From Arthrobacter gandavensis (lineage in GTDB: Bacteria > Actinomycetota > Actinomycetes > Actinomycetales > Micrococcaceae), in the NCBI RefSeq assembly GCF_009192735.1, contig NZ_VTFU01000004.1, forward strand, positions 434,001 through 498,000: a stretch of DNA of 64,000 nt, written 5' to 3'. Below the pieces are notes generated by a model, which ran no database searches, had not been told where the DNA came from, and saw only the letters and a list, made by a program, of their open reading frames with translations. The translations under genes were made by a program, and so were the position numbers. Shown in pieces: positions 10,405 through 18,830 of this stretch (position 1 is the stretch's first letter; each line of letters starts with the position of its first letter).

Positions 10405-10426
10405 GCCTGCGGGCAGTCCGGGCCTG

Positions 10427-11518
10427 CTACTGCTTGGGGCTGGACTTTGAATCGACCGTGATTTCACCGGAGATGATCTTGGCCTTGAGGTCATCGATGG
10501 CTGACTTGACCTCGTCCGGAACGGTGGCTTCCTGGTCGTGGAACGGAGCCAGGTCCACTCCGCCGTTCTCCAGGGTGCCAACGTACGGCTCGGAGCTGAA
10601 GTTGTCGTCAGCGGTTTCCGTGACGACTTCCTCAACGGCCTCGCCCATGAGCTTCATGACGGAGGTCAGGATGTACTCCTGGCCGATGCCGGCGGTCAAG
10701 TAGCCGTCCGAGTCAACCCATACGGCCTTGACGTCCTTGCCGCCGTCGTTGGCTTCCACGACGGCTTCCATGGTGCCCAGGCCCACGGGTCCGGCAACCG
10801 GCATGATGATGTCCGCGCCTTCGTTGATGAAGTTCTGGGTCAGCGTCTTACCGGCGGCACGGTTGTCGAAGCTGTCCACGAAGGAATCGCTGCCGAGAAG
10901 CTTGACGTCGGTGCCGTTCTCCTCGTTGTAGTACTTGATGCCGTCGGCGAAGCCCTCCATGAAGATCGTCACGGTGGGGATGTTCATGCCGCCGTAGGTC
11001 GCTACGGTGCCAGTCTCAGTGGAACCCGCTGCGACATATCCGGCCAGGAACGCGGCCTGGGCCGTGTCATAGATGATCGGCTTGACGTTCTCGAGCTCGA
11101 TGGCGTTGTCATCGACGATGGCGAACTTGGTATCCGGGTTCGCTTCGGCGGCATCCTTGGTGGCGTCGGACAGCAGGTAGCCGACGGTTACCGTCAGGTT
11201 GCAGCCGGCATCCACGGTGCTGTTCACGTTGTTGGTGTAGTCGGATGAATCCTTGGACTCGACTTCACGGGTCTCGATGCCCAGCTTGTCCTTGGCCGCC
11301 ATCAGGCCCTCGTACGTGGACTGGTTGAACGAGCGGTCATCCCAGCCACCGGCGTCGGAGACGATGCAGCCGGTGAAGTCGCTCTTTGCCGCAGCCTCAG
11401 AGCCGCCGTCGTTCTCCTCGGGTGCGGCACCGCAGCCCGAAAGCAGGAGCGCCGAGACGCCGAGCATGGCGGCGGAAACGCCTGCGTTGCGCTTGAAGCT
11501 GCGCGGGAAGTTCTTCAA
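10427..11518 (-). CDS. BMP-family nucleoside-binding lipoprotein
   Basis: Extracytoplasmic substrate-binding lipoprotein (PnrA/Bmp family) of the nucleoside importer. After a basic n-region and hydrophobic core comes the lipobox LLLSGC with the lipidated Cys at residue 29. The mature protein starts with a Glu/Ala/Gly linker and then the BMP fold motif SDAGGWDDRSFNQ. The start is a TTG at 11516-11518 preceded by GGAGGAACA. The frame is open to 11719, but that would place 67 non-signal residues before the lipobox. 363 residues fits the family. First gene of the operon. Confidence 0.93.
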   Translation of the reverse strand: MKNFPRSFKRNAGVSAAMLGVSALLLSGCGAAPEENDGGSEAAAKSDFTGCIVSDAGGWDDRSFNQSTYEGLMAAKDKLGIETREVESKDSSDYTNNVNSTVDAGCNLTVTVGYLLSDATKDAAEANPDTKFAIVDDNAIELENVKPIIYDTAQAAFLAGYVAAGSTETGTVATYGGMNIPTVTIFMEGFADGIKYYNEENGTDVKLLGSDSFVDSFDNRAAGKTLTQNFINEGADIIMPVAGPVGLGTMEAVVEANDGGKDVKAVWVDSDGYLTAGIGQEYILTSVMKLMGEAVEEVVTETADDNFSSEPYVGTLENGGVDLAPFHDQEATVPDEVKSAIDDLKAKIISGEITVDSKSSPKQ

Positions 11519-11711
11519 TGTTCCTCCAGGAATGAAATGGGAGCCACGCGCAGGATGCTTCTTTCGAGCGCTCGGGAGTGAGCGTTGCGGAGTCGCGCGT
11601 GGTGCAGCGTTCCGTCCATCGTTGGACCGCGGCATGCCTATCCTATGGGTAACGCCGGTCACTGTGAGACACATAACCCTTATGGGCGGACATTGTTTAC
11701 ATGTTGTTATT

Positions 11712-11725
11712 ATTTGCAAGCAAAT
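11712..11725 (-). promoter_or_regulatory. Palindrome in the promoter region of the nucleoside operon
   Basis: ATTTGC-AA-GCAAAT is a perfect 6-bp palindrome with a 2-bp centre. It lies in an AT-rich stretch (about 11680-11730) upstream of the lipoprotein gene that is the best place for its promoter. A repressor operator is plausible; no regulator gene is adjacent. Confidence 0.4.
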
Positions 11726-11770
11726 GACGCAGATTGTCTCGCCGTGACGTGCTCATCAACCGGTGCCGGA

Positions 11771-12994
11771 CTAGTGGCGCAGGCCCCGGGCCGCACGCAC
11801 TGCGGCCGCCGCCATCACGCTGACCCCGCAGCTGATGGCCAGTTCATCCGGGTTGTAGTCACCGCGGTGCAGGTCATAGGTTTCGCCGCCGGGCGTGCGC
11901 GTGCCCAGCCGCATCAGGGCACCGGGGACCGCCTGCGTCATCCAGGCGAAATCCTCGCCTCCCATCGACTGCGGGGCCAGCACTATTGAGTCCTCCCCCA
12001 GTTCGGCGCGGGCGGCGGCTTCGATCAGGCTGGTTTCAGCGTCGGTGTTGATCACCGGCGGCACGCCCCTGGTGTGCTCCAGCGTGACGTCGACGCCGAA
12101 GGGAGCGGCAATCTGCCGCACGACGTCGTCGAGCAGTTCGCCCGCTGCGTACCATGCCTCGGCATCCAGGCAGCGCATGGTGCCGGACATGAACCCGTGG
12201 CCGGGGATGGCGTTGGGTGCGGAACCGGCGTGCATCTGGCCCCAGACCACTGAAACGCCGCTGCGTACGTCGATCCGCCGGGAAAGAACCGCTGGGACGC
12301 TGACCGCAATCTCCGCGAGGGCAAAAACGAGGTCCTCGGTCAGGTGCGGCCGGGAAGTGTGCCCGCCCCTGCCGGAGAGTTCAATCCGAATGGTGTCCGA
12401 TGCCGAGGTGATGGCGCCGATGCGTGTTCCCACGTTGCCGGCATCAATGCGCGGATCGCAGTGCAGCGCCACGATCCGGGGTAGCCCCTCCAGCACGCCC
12501 TGCCGAATGACCCCCAGCGCACCGCCGGGCATGACTTCCTCCGCGGGCTGGAAGATGATCCGGACGCGCCCGCCCAAGCCTCCTGCGGCATGCAGTTTGG
12601 CGAGGACCTGCGCAACACCCACCATGACCGTGGTGTGGATGTCATGCCCGCAGGCATGGGTGATGCCGGTATTAACAGAGGCGTACGGAAGGTTTGTTTC
12701 CTCCAGCACAGGCAGGGCGTCAATATCGGCACGCAGGCCGATCAGGAGCGGGCCGTCACCGATATCCACGTACGCACCGGTGCCGTCCAGCCGGACCGGT
12801 GCCAGTCCAGCGGCTTCGAGGGTCTCGACAATTTTGTCAGTGGTGCGGAATTCCTTCGTGGACAGCTCAGGGTGCCGGTGAAGGTCCCGCCGGAACGCGA
12901 TCAGATCTCCCAGCAGCGGAGCGACGCTTCCGCGCATCGACGGTACCGGGGAGCTGTTCAGTGGGATAGTAGGCACAACTTCAAGATTAGCCAC
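11771..12994 (-). CDS. M20-family amidohydrolase (carboxypeptidase / N-acyl amino acid hydrolase type)
   Basis: Metal-dependent amidohydrolase of the M20D peptidase group, 407 residues, GTG start. Motifs are LHRHPELSTKEF, the metal site HACGHDIHT, the catalytic FQPAEEVMPGG and the late GGEDFAW. The dimerisation domain is expected between about residues 190 and 300. Relatives hydrolyse N-acetyl or N-acyl amino acids, hippurate or indole-acetyl conjugates; the substrate here is not predictable. It follows manC on the same strand after 51 nt. Confidence 0.88.
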   Translation of the reverse strand: MANLEVVPTIPLNSSPVPSMRGSVAPLLGDLIAFRRDLHRHPELSTKEFRTTDKIVETLEAAGLAPVRLDGTGAYVDIGDGPLLIGLRADIDALPVLEETNLPYASVNTGITHACGHDIHTTVMVGVAQVLAKLHAAGGLGGRVRIIFQPAEEVMPGGALGVIRQGVLEGLPRIVALHCDPRIDAGNVGTRIGAITSASDTIRIELSGRGGHTSRPHLTEDLVFALAEIAVSVPAVLSRRIDVRSGVSVVWGQMHAGSAPNAIPGHGFMSGTMRCLDAEAWYAAGELLDDVVRQIAAPFGVDVTLEHTRGVPPVINTDAETSLIEAAARAELGEDSIVLAPQSMGGEDFAWMTQAVPGALMRLGTRTPGGETYDLHRGDYNPDELAISCGVSVMAAAAVRAARGLRH

Positions 12995-13045
12995 TGAGGC
13001 TGCTGTTACGGGAACCGTGTGACGATAACGGCGGACCCGGGAGGC

Positions 13046-14185
13046 CTAGAGCACGTCCGTGTCCCCGCTGGCCTTAAGATGCTCCACAGCTTTCTTGACC
13101 TCCTGCGCATGCTCCTTGGTGGTAACCAGCAGCGCATCCAGGGTGTCCACAATCACGACATCCTCGATGCCGATCAGCGCAATGACCCGCTTAGTGTCGG
13201 ACACGACAATCCCGGAGGCGTTTTCGGAATAGACCCGGGCGCCGTCGCCCATGACAGTGAGGTCGCTGTTCTCGGCGGCCGGGTTAAGCCGCCCGATGGC
13301 CGCAAAGTCGCCAACGTCATCCCAGTTAAAGATGCCCGGGATCATGGCAACGTCTCCGGCCGCCGCGGCCGGCTCGGCCACCGCATAGTCAATGGCGGTC
13401 TTGGGCAGCGTGGGCCATACCCGGCGCACCACTTCCCGGCGGGCGGGAGTGTCCCAGGCATCCGCAATCTCCATCAGGCCCGTGTGCAGTTCGGGTTCGT
13501 TTGCCAACAGGTGCTTGAGCATCAGCTCCACCGGGGCAACGAACATTCCGGCGTTCCAGCTGTAGCGGCCGTTCGCCAGGTAGGTGCGTGCCACGTCCTC
13601 GGATGGCTTCTCCACGAACTCGACGACGGCGTGCGCGGTGGGTGCGCCGGCAATCTCAAGCTTGTCCCCGGCCCGGATGTACCCAAAACCGGTGGCTGCA
13701 TGCGTTGGATGGATGCCGATGGTCACGATGTACCCCTGGGCAGCCGTGTGGATGGCCTCGCGCACGGCATCCTGGAACACCTCCACCGGAGTGATCACCT
13801 GGTCCGCGGCGAAGGACCCCATGATGATGGTCGGATCCCGCTTATAGAGGATGGCTGCGGCCAGGCCGATGGCGGCAGCGGAGTCTTTGGGCTCGAGCTC
13901 GAGGACAAGGTTTTCATTCGTGATTTCCGGCAGCTGCTTCCGCACAGCCTGCCGGTGGAGGGTCCCCGTGACCACCATGACGCGGTCTCCGCTGAGCGGA
14001 CGCAGCCGGTCATAGGTCGCCCTGATGAGCGTTGAGCCGGAGCCCGTGAGGTCATGCAGGAATTTGGGGGCGGCGGCACGGGACAGCGGCCACAGCCGTG
14101 TTCCCACACCGCCTGCCGGGATCACACCGTAAAAGCGGTCGAAGTCCACGGAGGATAAATTGGGTTCTACCGGTTCTGTACTCAT
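13046..14185 (-). CDS. manC: Mannose-1-phosphate guanylyltransferase
   Basis: Makes GDP-mannose from GTP and mannose-1-phosphate, supplying mannosylation of lipids, glycans and proteins. The nucleotidyltransferase signature GGVGTRLWPLSR followed by PKFL lies near the N-terminus, and VEFVEKPSED marks the sugar-binding part. From the ATG at 14185 it has 379 residues and lacks the phosphomannose isomerase domain of bifunctional versions. There is no clear ribosome-binding site, and a TTG three codons upstream is possible. It diverges from sdhCDAB. Confidence 0.9.
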   Translation of the reverse strand: MSTEPVEPNLSSVDFDRFYGVIPAGGVGTRLWPLSRAAAPKFLHDLTGSGSTLIRATYDRLRPLSGDRVMVVTGTLHRQAVRKQLPEITNENLVLELEPKDSAAAIGLAAAILYKRDPTIIMGSFAADQVITPVEVFQDAVREAIHTAAQGYIVTIGIHPTHAATGFGYIRAGDKLEIAGAPTAHAVVEFVEKPSEDVARTYLANGRYSWNAGMFVAPVELMLKHLLANEPELHTGLMEIADAWDTPARREVVRRVWPTLPKTAIDYAVAEPAAAAGDVAMIPGIFNWDDVGDFAAIGRLNPAAENSDLTVMGDGARVYSENASGIVVSDTKRVIALIGIEDVVIVDTLDALLVTTKEHAQEVKKAVEHLKASGDTDVL

Positions 14186-14250
14186 CAGAGCCAAGATTAG
14201 CCGACGGAACCGGGGGCGGACCTGAGGCGGACCCGCGGGCCCCCTGCGGA

Positions 14251-14266
14251 TGTAACGAGCGTCACA
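14251..14266 (+). promoter_or_regulatory. CRP/GlxR-type site upstream of sdhCDAB
   Basis: TGTAA-CGAGCG-TCACA differs by one base from the TGTGA-N6-TCACA consensus of CRP-family regulators. It is centred about 61 bp before the transcription start predicted from the promoter at 14284-14312, a standard activator position. GlxR, the actinobacterial CRP homologue, is known to act on sdh in corynebacteria. Confidence 0.6.
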
Positions 14267-14283
14267 TGATAGGGCCGCCTAAA

Positions 14284-14312
14284 TTGAAAGCGCTCGGCCG
14301 GGCACCTAGATT
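14284..14312 (+). promoter_or_regulatory. Promoter of sdhCDAB
   Basis: TTGAAA (14284-14289), a 17-bp spacer and TAGATT (14307-14312) make a good sigma-70-type promoter. It would start transcription near 14319 and give an ~80-nt leader before the GTG start of sdhC. Confidence 0.65.
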
Positions 14313-14399
14313 ATGCTTGAGCTTATATTGCTGTCGCACCGGCGTCATCACTGCGTGGAAGACACGCCAGCGCCGCTGCGCCGCAGGGAGGAAAATTCA

Positions 14400-14780
14400 G
14401 TGTCGAAGTTACCAGCAGGCACTCTTTACCGCGGCCGCGAAGGCCAGTGGTCTTGGGTTGCACACCGTATTACCGGCGTGGTGATTTTCTTCTTCCTTTT
14501 GGTCCACGTGTTGGATACCTCACTGGTGCGAGTATCGCCGGAGGCCTACAACGTCGTGATCGGCGCATACAAGAACCCCGTCATGGGCCTCGGCGAGCTC
14601 GGCCTCGTCGCCGCCATCGTGTTCCACGCCTTCAACGGCGTGCGTGTGATCCTGATCGATTTCTGGAAGAAGGGCCCCAAGTACCAGCGCCAGATGCTGT
14701 GGAGCGTTGTCGGGCTTTGGGTTATCACCATGATCGGCTTCTCCATTCGCCACCTTCCCATCGTTTTCGGGGGTCACTAA
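14400..14780 (+). CDS. sdhC: Succinate dehydrogenase cytochrome b556 subunit
   Basis: Membrane anchor subunit of succinate:quinone oxidoreductase (complex II), 126 residues with three transmembrane helices. The motif SWVAHRITGVVIFF and the HVLD histidine in the first helix fit the family's quinone- and haem-binding positions. The start is a GTG at 14400 preceded by AGGGAGG; an ATG at 14313 in the same frame lies in the leader and is rejected. The sdhD start follows 3 nt after the stop. Confidence 0.93.
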   Translation: MSKLPAGTLYRGREGQWSWVAHRITGVVIFFFLLVHVLDTSLVRVSPEAYNVVIGAYKNPVMGLGELGLVAAIVFHAFNGVRVILIDFWKKGPKYQRQMLWSVVGLWVITMIGFSIRHLPIVFGGH

Positions 14781-14783
14781 GCC

Positions 14784-15263
14784 ATGAGCACCACAACAAA
14801 CGACGCCGCTTCCATCGAGGCTCCCCGCTCCGGCCGCATTGCCCCGAAGTACGCCCGCACGCCGGGCGGCAAAGGCAACTTCGAGATGCTGGCATGGCTG
14901 TTCATGCGCATCTCCGGTGCCATTCTGATCGTGCTCATCTTCACCCACCTCTTCGTCAACCTGATGGTGGGCGACGGCATCCACGCCGTGGACTTCGGTT
15001 TTGTCGCCGGCAAGTGGGCCAGCCCGCTGTGGCAGGTCTGGGACCTGGTCATGCTGTGGCTCGCCATGTTGCACGGCACCAACGGCGTCCGCGTCATCAT
15101 CAACGATTACGCGGATAAGAACTCCACGCGGATGACGCTGAAGAGCATTCTCTACATTGCTTCGCTCGTGATTATCGTGCTCGGCACCCTGGTGATCTTC
15201 ACCTTTGATCCCTGCCCCGCCGGAGCTCCCGCGGACCTCCTCGCGGACTTCTGCAAGGCGTAA
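14784..15263 (+). CDS. sdhD: Succinate dehydrogenase hydrophobic membrane anchor subunit
   Basis: Second membrane subunit of complex II, 159 residues. A cytoplasmic ~45-residue N-terminus (with a PKYARTPGGKGNFE region) precedes three hydrophobic helices. The first contains LIFTHLFVNLM, whose histidine is a likely haem b ligand. It lies between sdhC and sdhA; a 75-nt gap containing a hairpin separates it from sdhA. Confidence 0.92.
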   Translation: MSTTTNDAASIEAPRSGRIAPKYARTPGGKGNFEMLAWLFMRISGAILIVLIFTHLFVNLMVGDGIHAVDFGFVAGKWASPLWQVWDLVMLWLAMLHGTNGVRVIINDYADKNSTRMTLKSILYIASLVIIVLGTLVIFTFDPCPAGAPADLLADFCKA

Positions 15264-15270
15264 CCGCAGC

Positions 15271-15296
15271 GTCCGCTCCCCTGAAGGGGCGCGGAC
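15271..15296 (+). promoter_or_regulatory. Hairpin between sdhD and sdhA
   Basis: Arms 15271-15281 and 15286-15296 pair over 11 positions (one mismatch) around a TGAA tetraloop. It has no U-tract. An RNA-processing or stabilising element that sets different levels of anchor and catalytic subunits is the likeliest role. Confidence 0.5.
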
Positions 15297-15338
15297 ATCC
15301 ACGAACGTTTCCAAGTTTCAACAGAAAGAGCATCTGGT

Positions 15339-17105
15339 ATGCAGGTCCATAAGTACGACGTCGTAATTGTCGGCGCCGGCGGCGCCGGTATGCGTGCCGC
15401 CATTGAATCCGGCCAGCGCGCACGTACGGCGGTACTGACCAAGCTGTACCCCACCCGCTCGCACACTGGTGCGGCTCAGGGCGGCATGTGCGCAGCACTG
15501 GCCAACGTCGAAGAAGACAACTGGGAATGGCACACCTTTGACACCGTCAAGGGCGGTGACTACCTGGTGGACCAGGACGCAGCGGAGGTCATGGCCAAAG
15601 AGGCCATCGACGCCGTGCTGGACCTGGAAAAGATGGGCCTGCCGTTCAACCGCACGCCCGAAGGCCGCATTGACCAGCGCCGTTTCGGCGGTCACACCCG
15701 TGACCATGGCAAGGCCCCGGTCCGCCGTGCCTGCTACGCCGCCGACCGCACCGGCCACATGATCCTGCAGACGCTGTACCAAAACTGCGTCAAGCACAAT
15801 GTGGAGTTCTACAACGAGTACTACGTGCTCGACCTTCTGACCGTCACCGACAGCTTCGGCCAGAAGCGCGTTGCCGGCGTCGTGTCCTACGACCTCGCCA
15901 GCGGTGAGCTGCACGTCTTCCAGGCCAAGTCAGTGGTCTTCGCCTCCGGCGGTGCCGGCAAGGTCTTCAAGACCACCTCGAATGCCCACACCCTCACCGG
16001 TGACGGCATGGGCATCGCGTTCCGCCGGGGCATCCCCCTGGAGGACATGGAGTTCTTCCAGTTCCACCCGACAGGCCTCGCCGGCCTGGGCATCCTGCTC
16101 TCCGAAGCAGCCCGCGGAGAAGGCGCCATCCTGCGCAACTCCGAGGGTGAGCGCTTCATGGAGCGTTACGCCCCGACCATCAAGGACCTGGCGCCGCGTG
16201 ACATCGTGGCACGCTCCATGGCCAACGAAGTCCGTGAAGGCCGCGGCTGCGGTCCGAACAAGGACTACGTCCTCCTGGACCTCACGCACCTGGAACCGGC
16301 GCACATCGACGCCAAGCTCCCGGACATCACCGAGTTCGCCCGCACCTACCTGGGCGTGGAGCCGTACACGGAGCCGGTGCCGGTCTTCCCGACCGCGCAC
16401 TACGCGATGGGCGGCATCCCGACCAACATCAAGGCCGAGGTCCTCCAGGACAACGACACCGTGATTCCGGGCCTGTACGCCGCCGGTGAAGTGGCCTGCG
16501 TCTCGGTGCACGGTTCCAACCGCCTGGGCACCAACTCCCTGCTGGACATCAACGTCTTCGGCAAGCGCGCCGGCATCCATGCCGCCGAGTACGCGCTGAC
16601 CGCCGACTTCGTGGACCTGCCGGAGAACCCGGAAGCCGCCACCATCGAGCTGCTGGACCTGGTCCGCAACTCCGAGGGAACCGAGCGGGTTGCCGAGATC
16701 CGCCGCGACCTGCAGAACACCATGGATGCCAACATGCAGGTGTTCCGCAGCGCGGATACCCTCAACCAGGTGCTGACCGACATTGCATCGCTCGAAGAGC
16801 GGTACAAGAAGATCAGCGTCCAGGACAAGGGCAAGCGCTTCAACCTGGACCTGCTGGAAGCCGTGGAACTGGGCTTCCTGCTGGAACTGGCCAAGGTGAT
16901 GACCGTGGCTGCCCTGCACCGCGAAGAATCACGCGGCGGGCACTTCCGCGAGGACTTCCCCGAGCGTGACGACGAGAATTTCATGAAGCATTCAATGGCG
17001 TACAAGGTTGACGAAGCCGCCAATGCCGAGCACACCGCGGGCATTCGACTGGACACCAAGCCGGTCATCTTCACGCGCTACGAGCCGATGGTGAGGAAGT
17101 ACTAA
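15339..17105 (+). CDS. sdhA: Succinate dehydrogenase flavoprotein subunit
   Basis: Catalytic subunit that oxidises succinate to fumarate with covalently bound FAD, 588 residues. The dinucleotide fold VIVGAGGAGMRAA opens the protein, followed by TRSHTGAAQGG, whose histidine is the site of covalent flavin attachment. The active-site regions FQFHPTG and RLGTNSLLD are intact. The ATG at 15339 follows an AGAAAGAG ribosome-binding site. The stop TAA overlaps the ATG of sdhB by one base. Confidence 0.97.
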   Translation: MQVHKYDVVIVGAGGAGMRAAIESGQRARTAVLTKLYPTRSHTGAAQGGMCAALANVEEDNWEWHTFDTVKGGDYLVDQDAAEVMAKEAIDAVLDLEKMGLPFNRTPEGRIDQRRFGGHTRDHGKAPVRRACYAADRTGHMILQTLYQNCVKHNVEFYNEYYVLDLLTVTDSFGQKRVAGVVSYDLASGELHVFQAKSVVFASGGAGKVFKTTSNAHTLTGDGMGIAFRRGIPLEDMEFFQFHPTGLAGLGILLSEAARGEGAILRNSEGERFMERYAPTIKDLAPRDIVARSMANEVREGRGCGPNKDYVLLDLTHLEPAHIDAKLPDITEFARTYLGVEPYTEPVPVFPTAHYAMGGIPTNIKAEVLQDNDTVIPGLYAAGEVACVSVHGSNRLGTNSLLDINVFGKRAGIHAAEYALTADFVDLPENPEAATIELLDLVRNSEGTERVAEIRRDLQNTMDANMQVFRSADTLNQVLTDIASLEERYKKISVQDKGKRFNLDLLEAVELGFLLELAKVMTVAALHREESRGGHFREDFPERDDENFMKHSMAYKVDEAANAEHTAGIRLDTKPVIFTRYEPMVRKY

Positions 17106-17881
17106 TGACAACGGAAACAGCGGAGCCGGCCTCCAAGATCGATCTGCCGGAATCTGTGGGCGGGGAGATTCCCTCGTTCGAGATCACTCTCAAGGTCCGC
17201 CGCTACAACCCCGAGGTATCCGACGAAGGATACTGGGACGAGTGGAAGCTGACCATGTACGGCACGGACCGCGTGCTGGACGCCCTGCACAAGGTCAAGT
17301 GGGAGCATGACGGATCCGTCACCTTCCGCCGCTCCTGCGCCCACGGCGTCTGCGGCTCCGATGCCATGCGCATCAACGGCCGCAACCGCCTGGCCTGCAA
17401 GACGCTGCTGAAGGACCTGGACACGTCCAAGCCCATCACGGTGGAGCCCATCAAGGGCCTGCCGGTGGAAAAGGACCTGATCGTGGACATGGAGCCGTTC
17501 TTCCAGTCCTTCCGCGAAGTCATGCCCTTCCTCGTCAACAAGGGCCACGAGCCCACGAAGGAGCGGCTGCAGTCTCCCGAGGACCGCGAGCGTTTCGACG
17601 ACACCACCAAGTGCATCCTGTGTGCCGCATGCACGTCCTCGTGCCCGGTGTTCTGGACCGACGGCCAGTACTTCGGCCCGGCGGCAATCGTCAACGCGCA
17701 CCGTTTCATCTTTGATTCGCGTGACGACGCCGGCGACATGCGCCTGGAAATCCTGAACGACAAGGAAGGCGTGTGGCGCTGCCGCACCACCTTCAACTGC
17801 TCCGAAGCATGCCCCCGCGGCATCCAGGTCACCAAGGCCATCGCCGAGGTCAAGCAGGCCATCCTGAGCCGCTCGGTCTAA
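17105..17881 (+). CDS. sdhB: Succinate dehydrogenase iron-sulfur subunit
   Basis: Electron-transfer subunit of complex II, 258 residues. The [2Fe-2S] region reads SCAHGVCGSD, with Asp in place of the third Cys as in E. coli SdhB, and ends with LACK. The [4Fe-4S]/[3Fe-4S] region has CILCAACTSSCP and CSEACPRGI. Last gene of the operon, followed by a clear terminator. Confidence 0.97.
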   Translation: MTTETAEPASKIDLPESVGGEIPSFEITLKVRRYNPEVSDEGYWDEWKLTMYGTDRVLDALHKVKWEHDGSVTFRRSCAHGVCGSDAMRINGRNRLACKTLLKDLDTSKPITVEPIKGLPVEKDLIVDMEPFFQSFREVMPFLVNKGHEPTKERLQSPEDRERFDDTTKCILCAACTSSCPVFWTDGQYFGPAAIVNAHRFIFDSRDDAGDMRLEILNDKEGVWRCRTTFNCSEACPRGIQVTKAIAEVKQAILSRSV

Positions 17882-17915
17882 GCACGCACCGGCCAGGCTC
17901 CCCGGGAGACCTGGG

Positions 17916-17958
17916 AAAGGCGGTGTCAGCAGTCCACAGGGCTGCGGACACCGCCTTT
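17916..17958 (+). terminator. Terminator of sdhCDAB
   Basis: AAAGGCGGTGTC (17916-17927) and its exact complement (17947-17958) enclose a loop with a further GCAG/CTGC pairing. The stem ends in TTT followed by a T-containing stretch (TTTCGCGTGTTTCCCC). It starts about 35 nt after the sdhB stop. Confidence 0.85.
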
Positions 17959-18020
17959 CGCGTGTTTCCCCCTCAACTTGGTTTCCCCCTACAACGGGCC
18001 CACTCCCGTGGGCACCCCTC

Positions 18021-18026
18021 TAAGGT
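18021..18026 (+). promoter_or_regulatory. -10 element of a leaderless start (hydrolase)
   Basis: TAAGGT lies exactly 6 nt before the ATG at 18033, and no ribosome-binding site is present. Transcription would begin at or next to the start codon. Confidence 0.55.
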
Positions 18027-18032
18027 AACTCC

Positions 18033-18824
18033 ATGCCCACGTTTGAATCCGTTTCCTTTCCCGGCGTCAACAACACCACGCTGGCCGGCACCATCGACGT
18101 GCCCGACGGCGAGGTGCGGGGGTGGGCGGTGTTTTGCCACGGCTTCACGCTGGGCAAGAACAGTGCCGCCGCGTCCAGGATCTCCAAGGCCCTGGCCGGG
18201 CACGGCATTGGCGTCCTCCGCTACGACGCGGCCGGTCTCGGCGGATCCAGCGGAGCCTGGGAAGACGGCACTTTCAGCACCAAGGTGGCGGATGTCGAAA
18301 GTGCCGTAAGCTTCCTGCGCGGACAGGGACGCAGCACCTCCCTGCTGATCGGCCACTCCCTGGGCGGCGCCGCCGTCCTGGCGGCCGCCGGCAGGATTCC
18401 GGAGCTCGACGCCGTGGTGACCATAGCCGCACCTTTCCGCCCGTCCCATGTCCTCCACCTTTTCGAGGAGGAGATGGACACGATCCGGCAGCAGGGCTCA
18501 GCACAGGTGGACCTGGGCGGGCGAAGCCTGGAGATCCGGGATGAGCTCCTCAGCGACCTTTCCGATCATGACTTGACCGGATGCATCGCCGATCTGCATC
18601 TGCCTCTGCTCGTAATGCACTCCCCCACCGACAATACCGTGGGCATTGACAACGCCAGCGAGATCTTCTCAGTGGCCCGGCATCCGAGGAATTTCATTTC
18701 ACTCGAGGGCAGCGACCACCTCATGGTCGACCGCGCACAGACCAGCCGGGCCGCTGACATCATCGCCGCCTGGGCTGGCGTGTACCTGGAGCCGGATAAC
18801 GACAGCGCATCCTCGGCGGGCTGA
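18033..18824 (+). CDS. Alpha/beta hydrolase
   Basis: A serine hydrolase of 263 residues with the nucleophile elbow GHSLGG and an acid/base end seen as MHSPTDNTV and GSDHLM. It resembles the hydrolase domain of the YpfH/OsmC-linked group (bifunctional alpha/beta hydrolase/OsmC proteins) but has no OsmC domain attached. The likely class is esterase or peptidase; the substrate is unknown. Apparently leaderless. It converges on the 2H phosphoesterase gene with a 6-nt gap. Confidence 0.85.
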   Translation: MPTFESVSFPGVNNTTLAGTIDVPDGEVRGWAVFCHGFTLGKNSAAASRISKALAGHGIGVLRYDAAGLGGSSGAWEDGTFSTKVADVESAVSFLRGQGRSTSLLIGHSLGGAAVLAAAGRIPELDAVVTIAAPFRPSHVLHLFEEEMDTIRQQGSAQVDLGGRSLEIRDELLSDLSDHDLTGCIADLHLPLLVMHSPTDNTVGIDNASEIFSVARHPRNFISLEGSDHLMVDRAQTSRAADIIAAWAGVYLEPDNDSASSAG

Positions 18825-18830
18825 CCCGGG

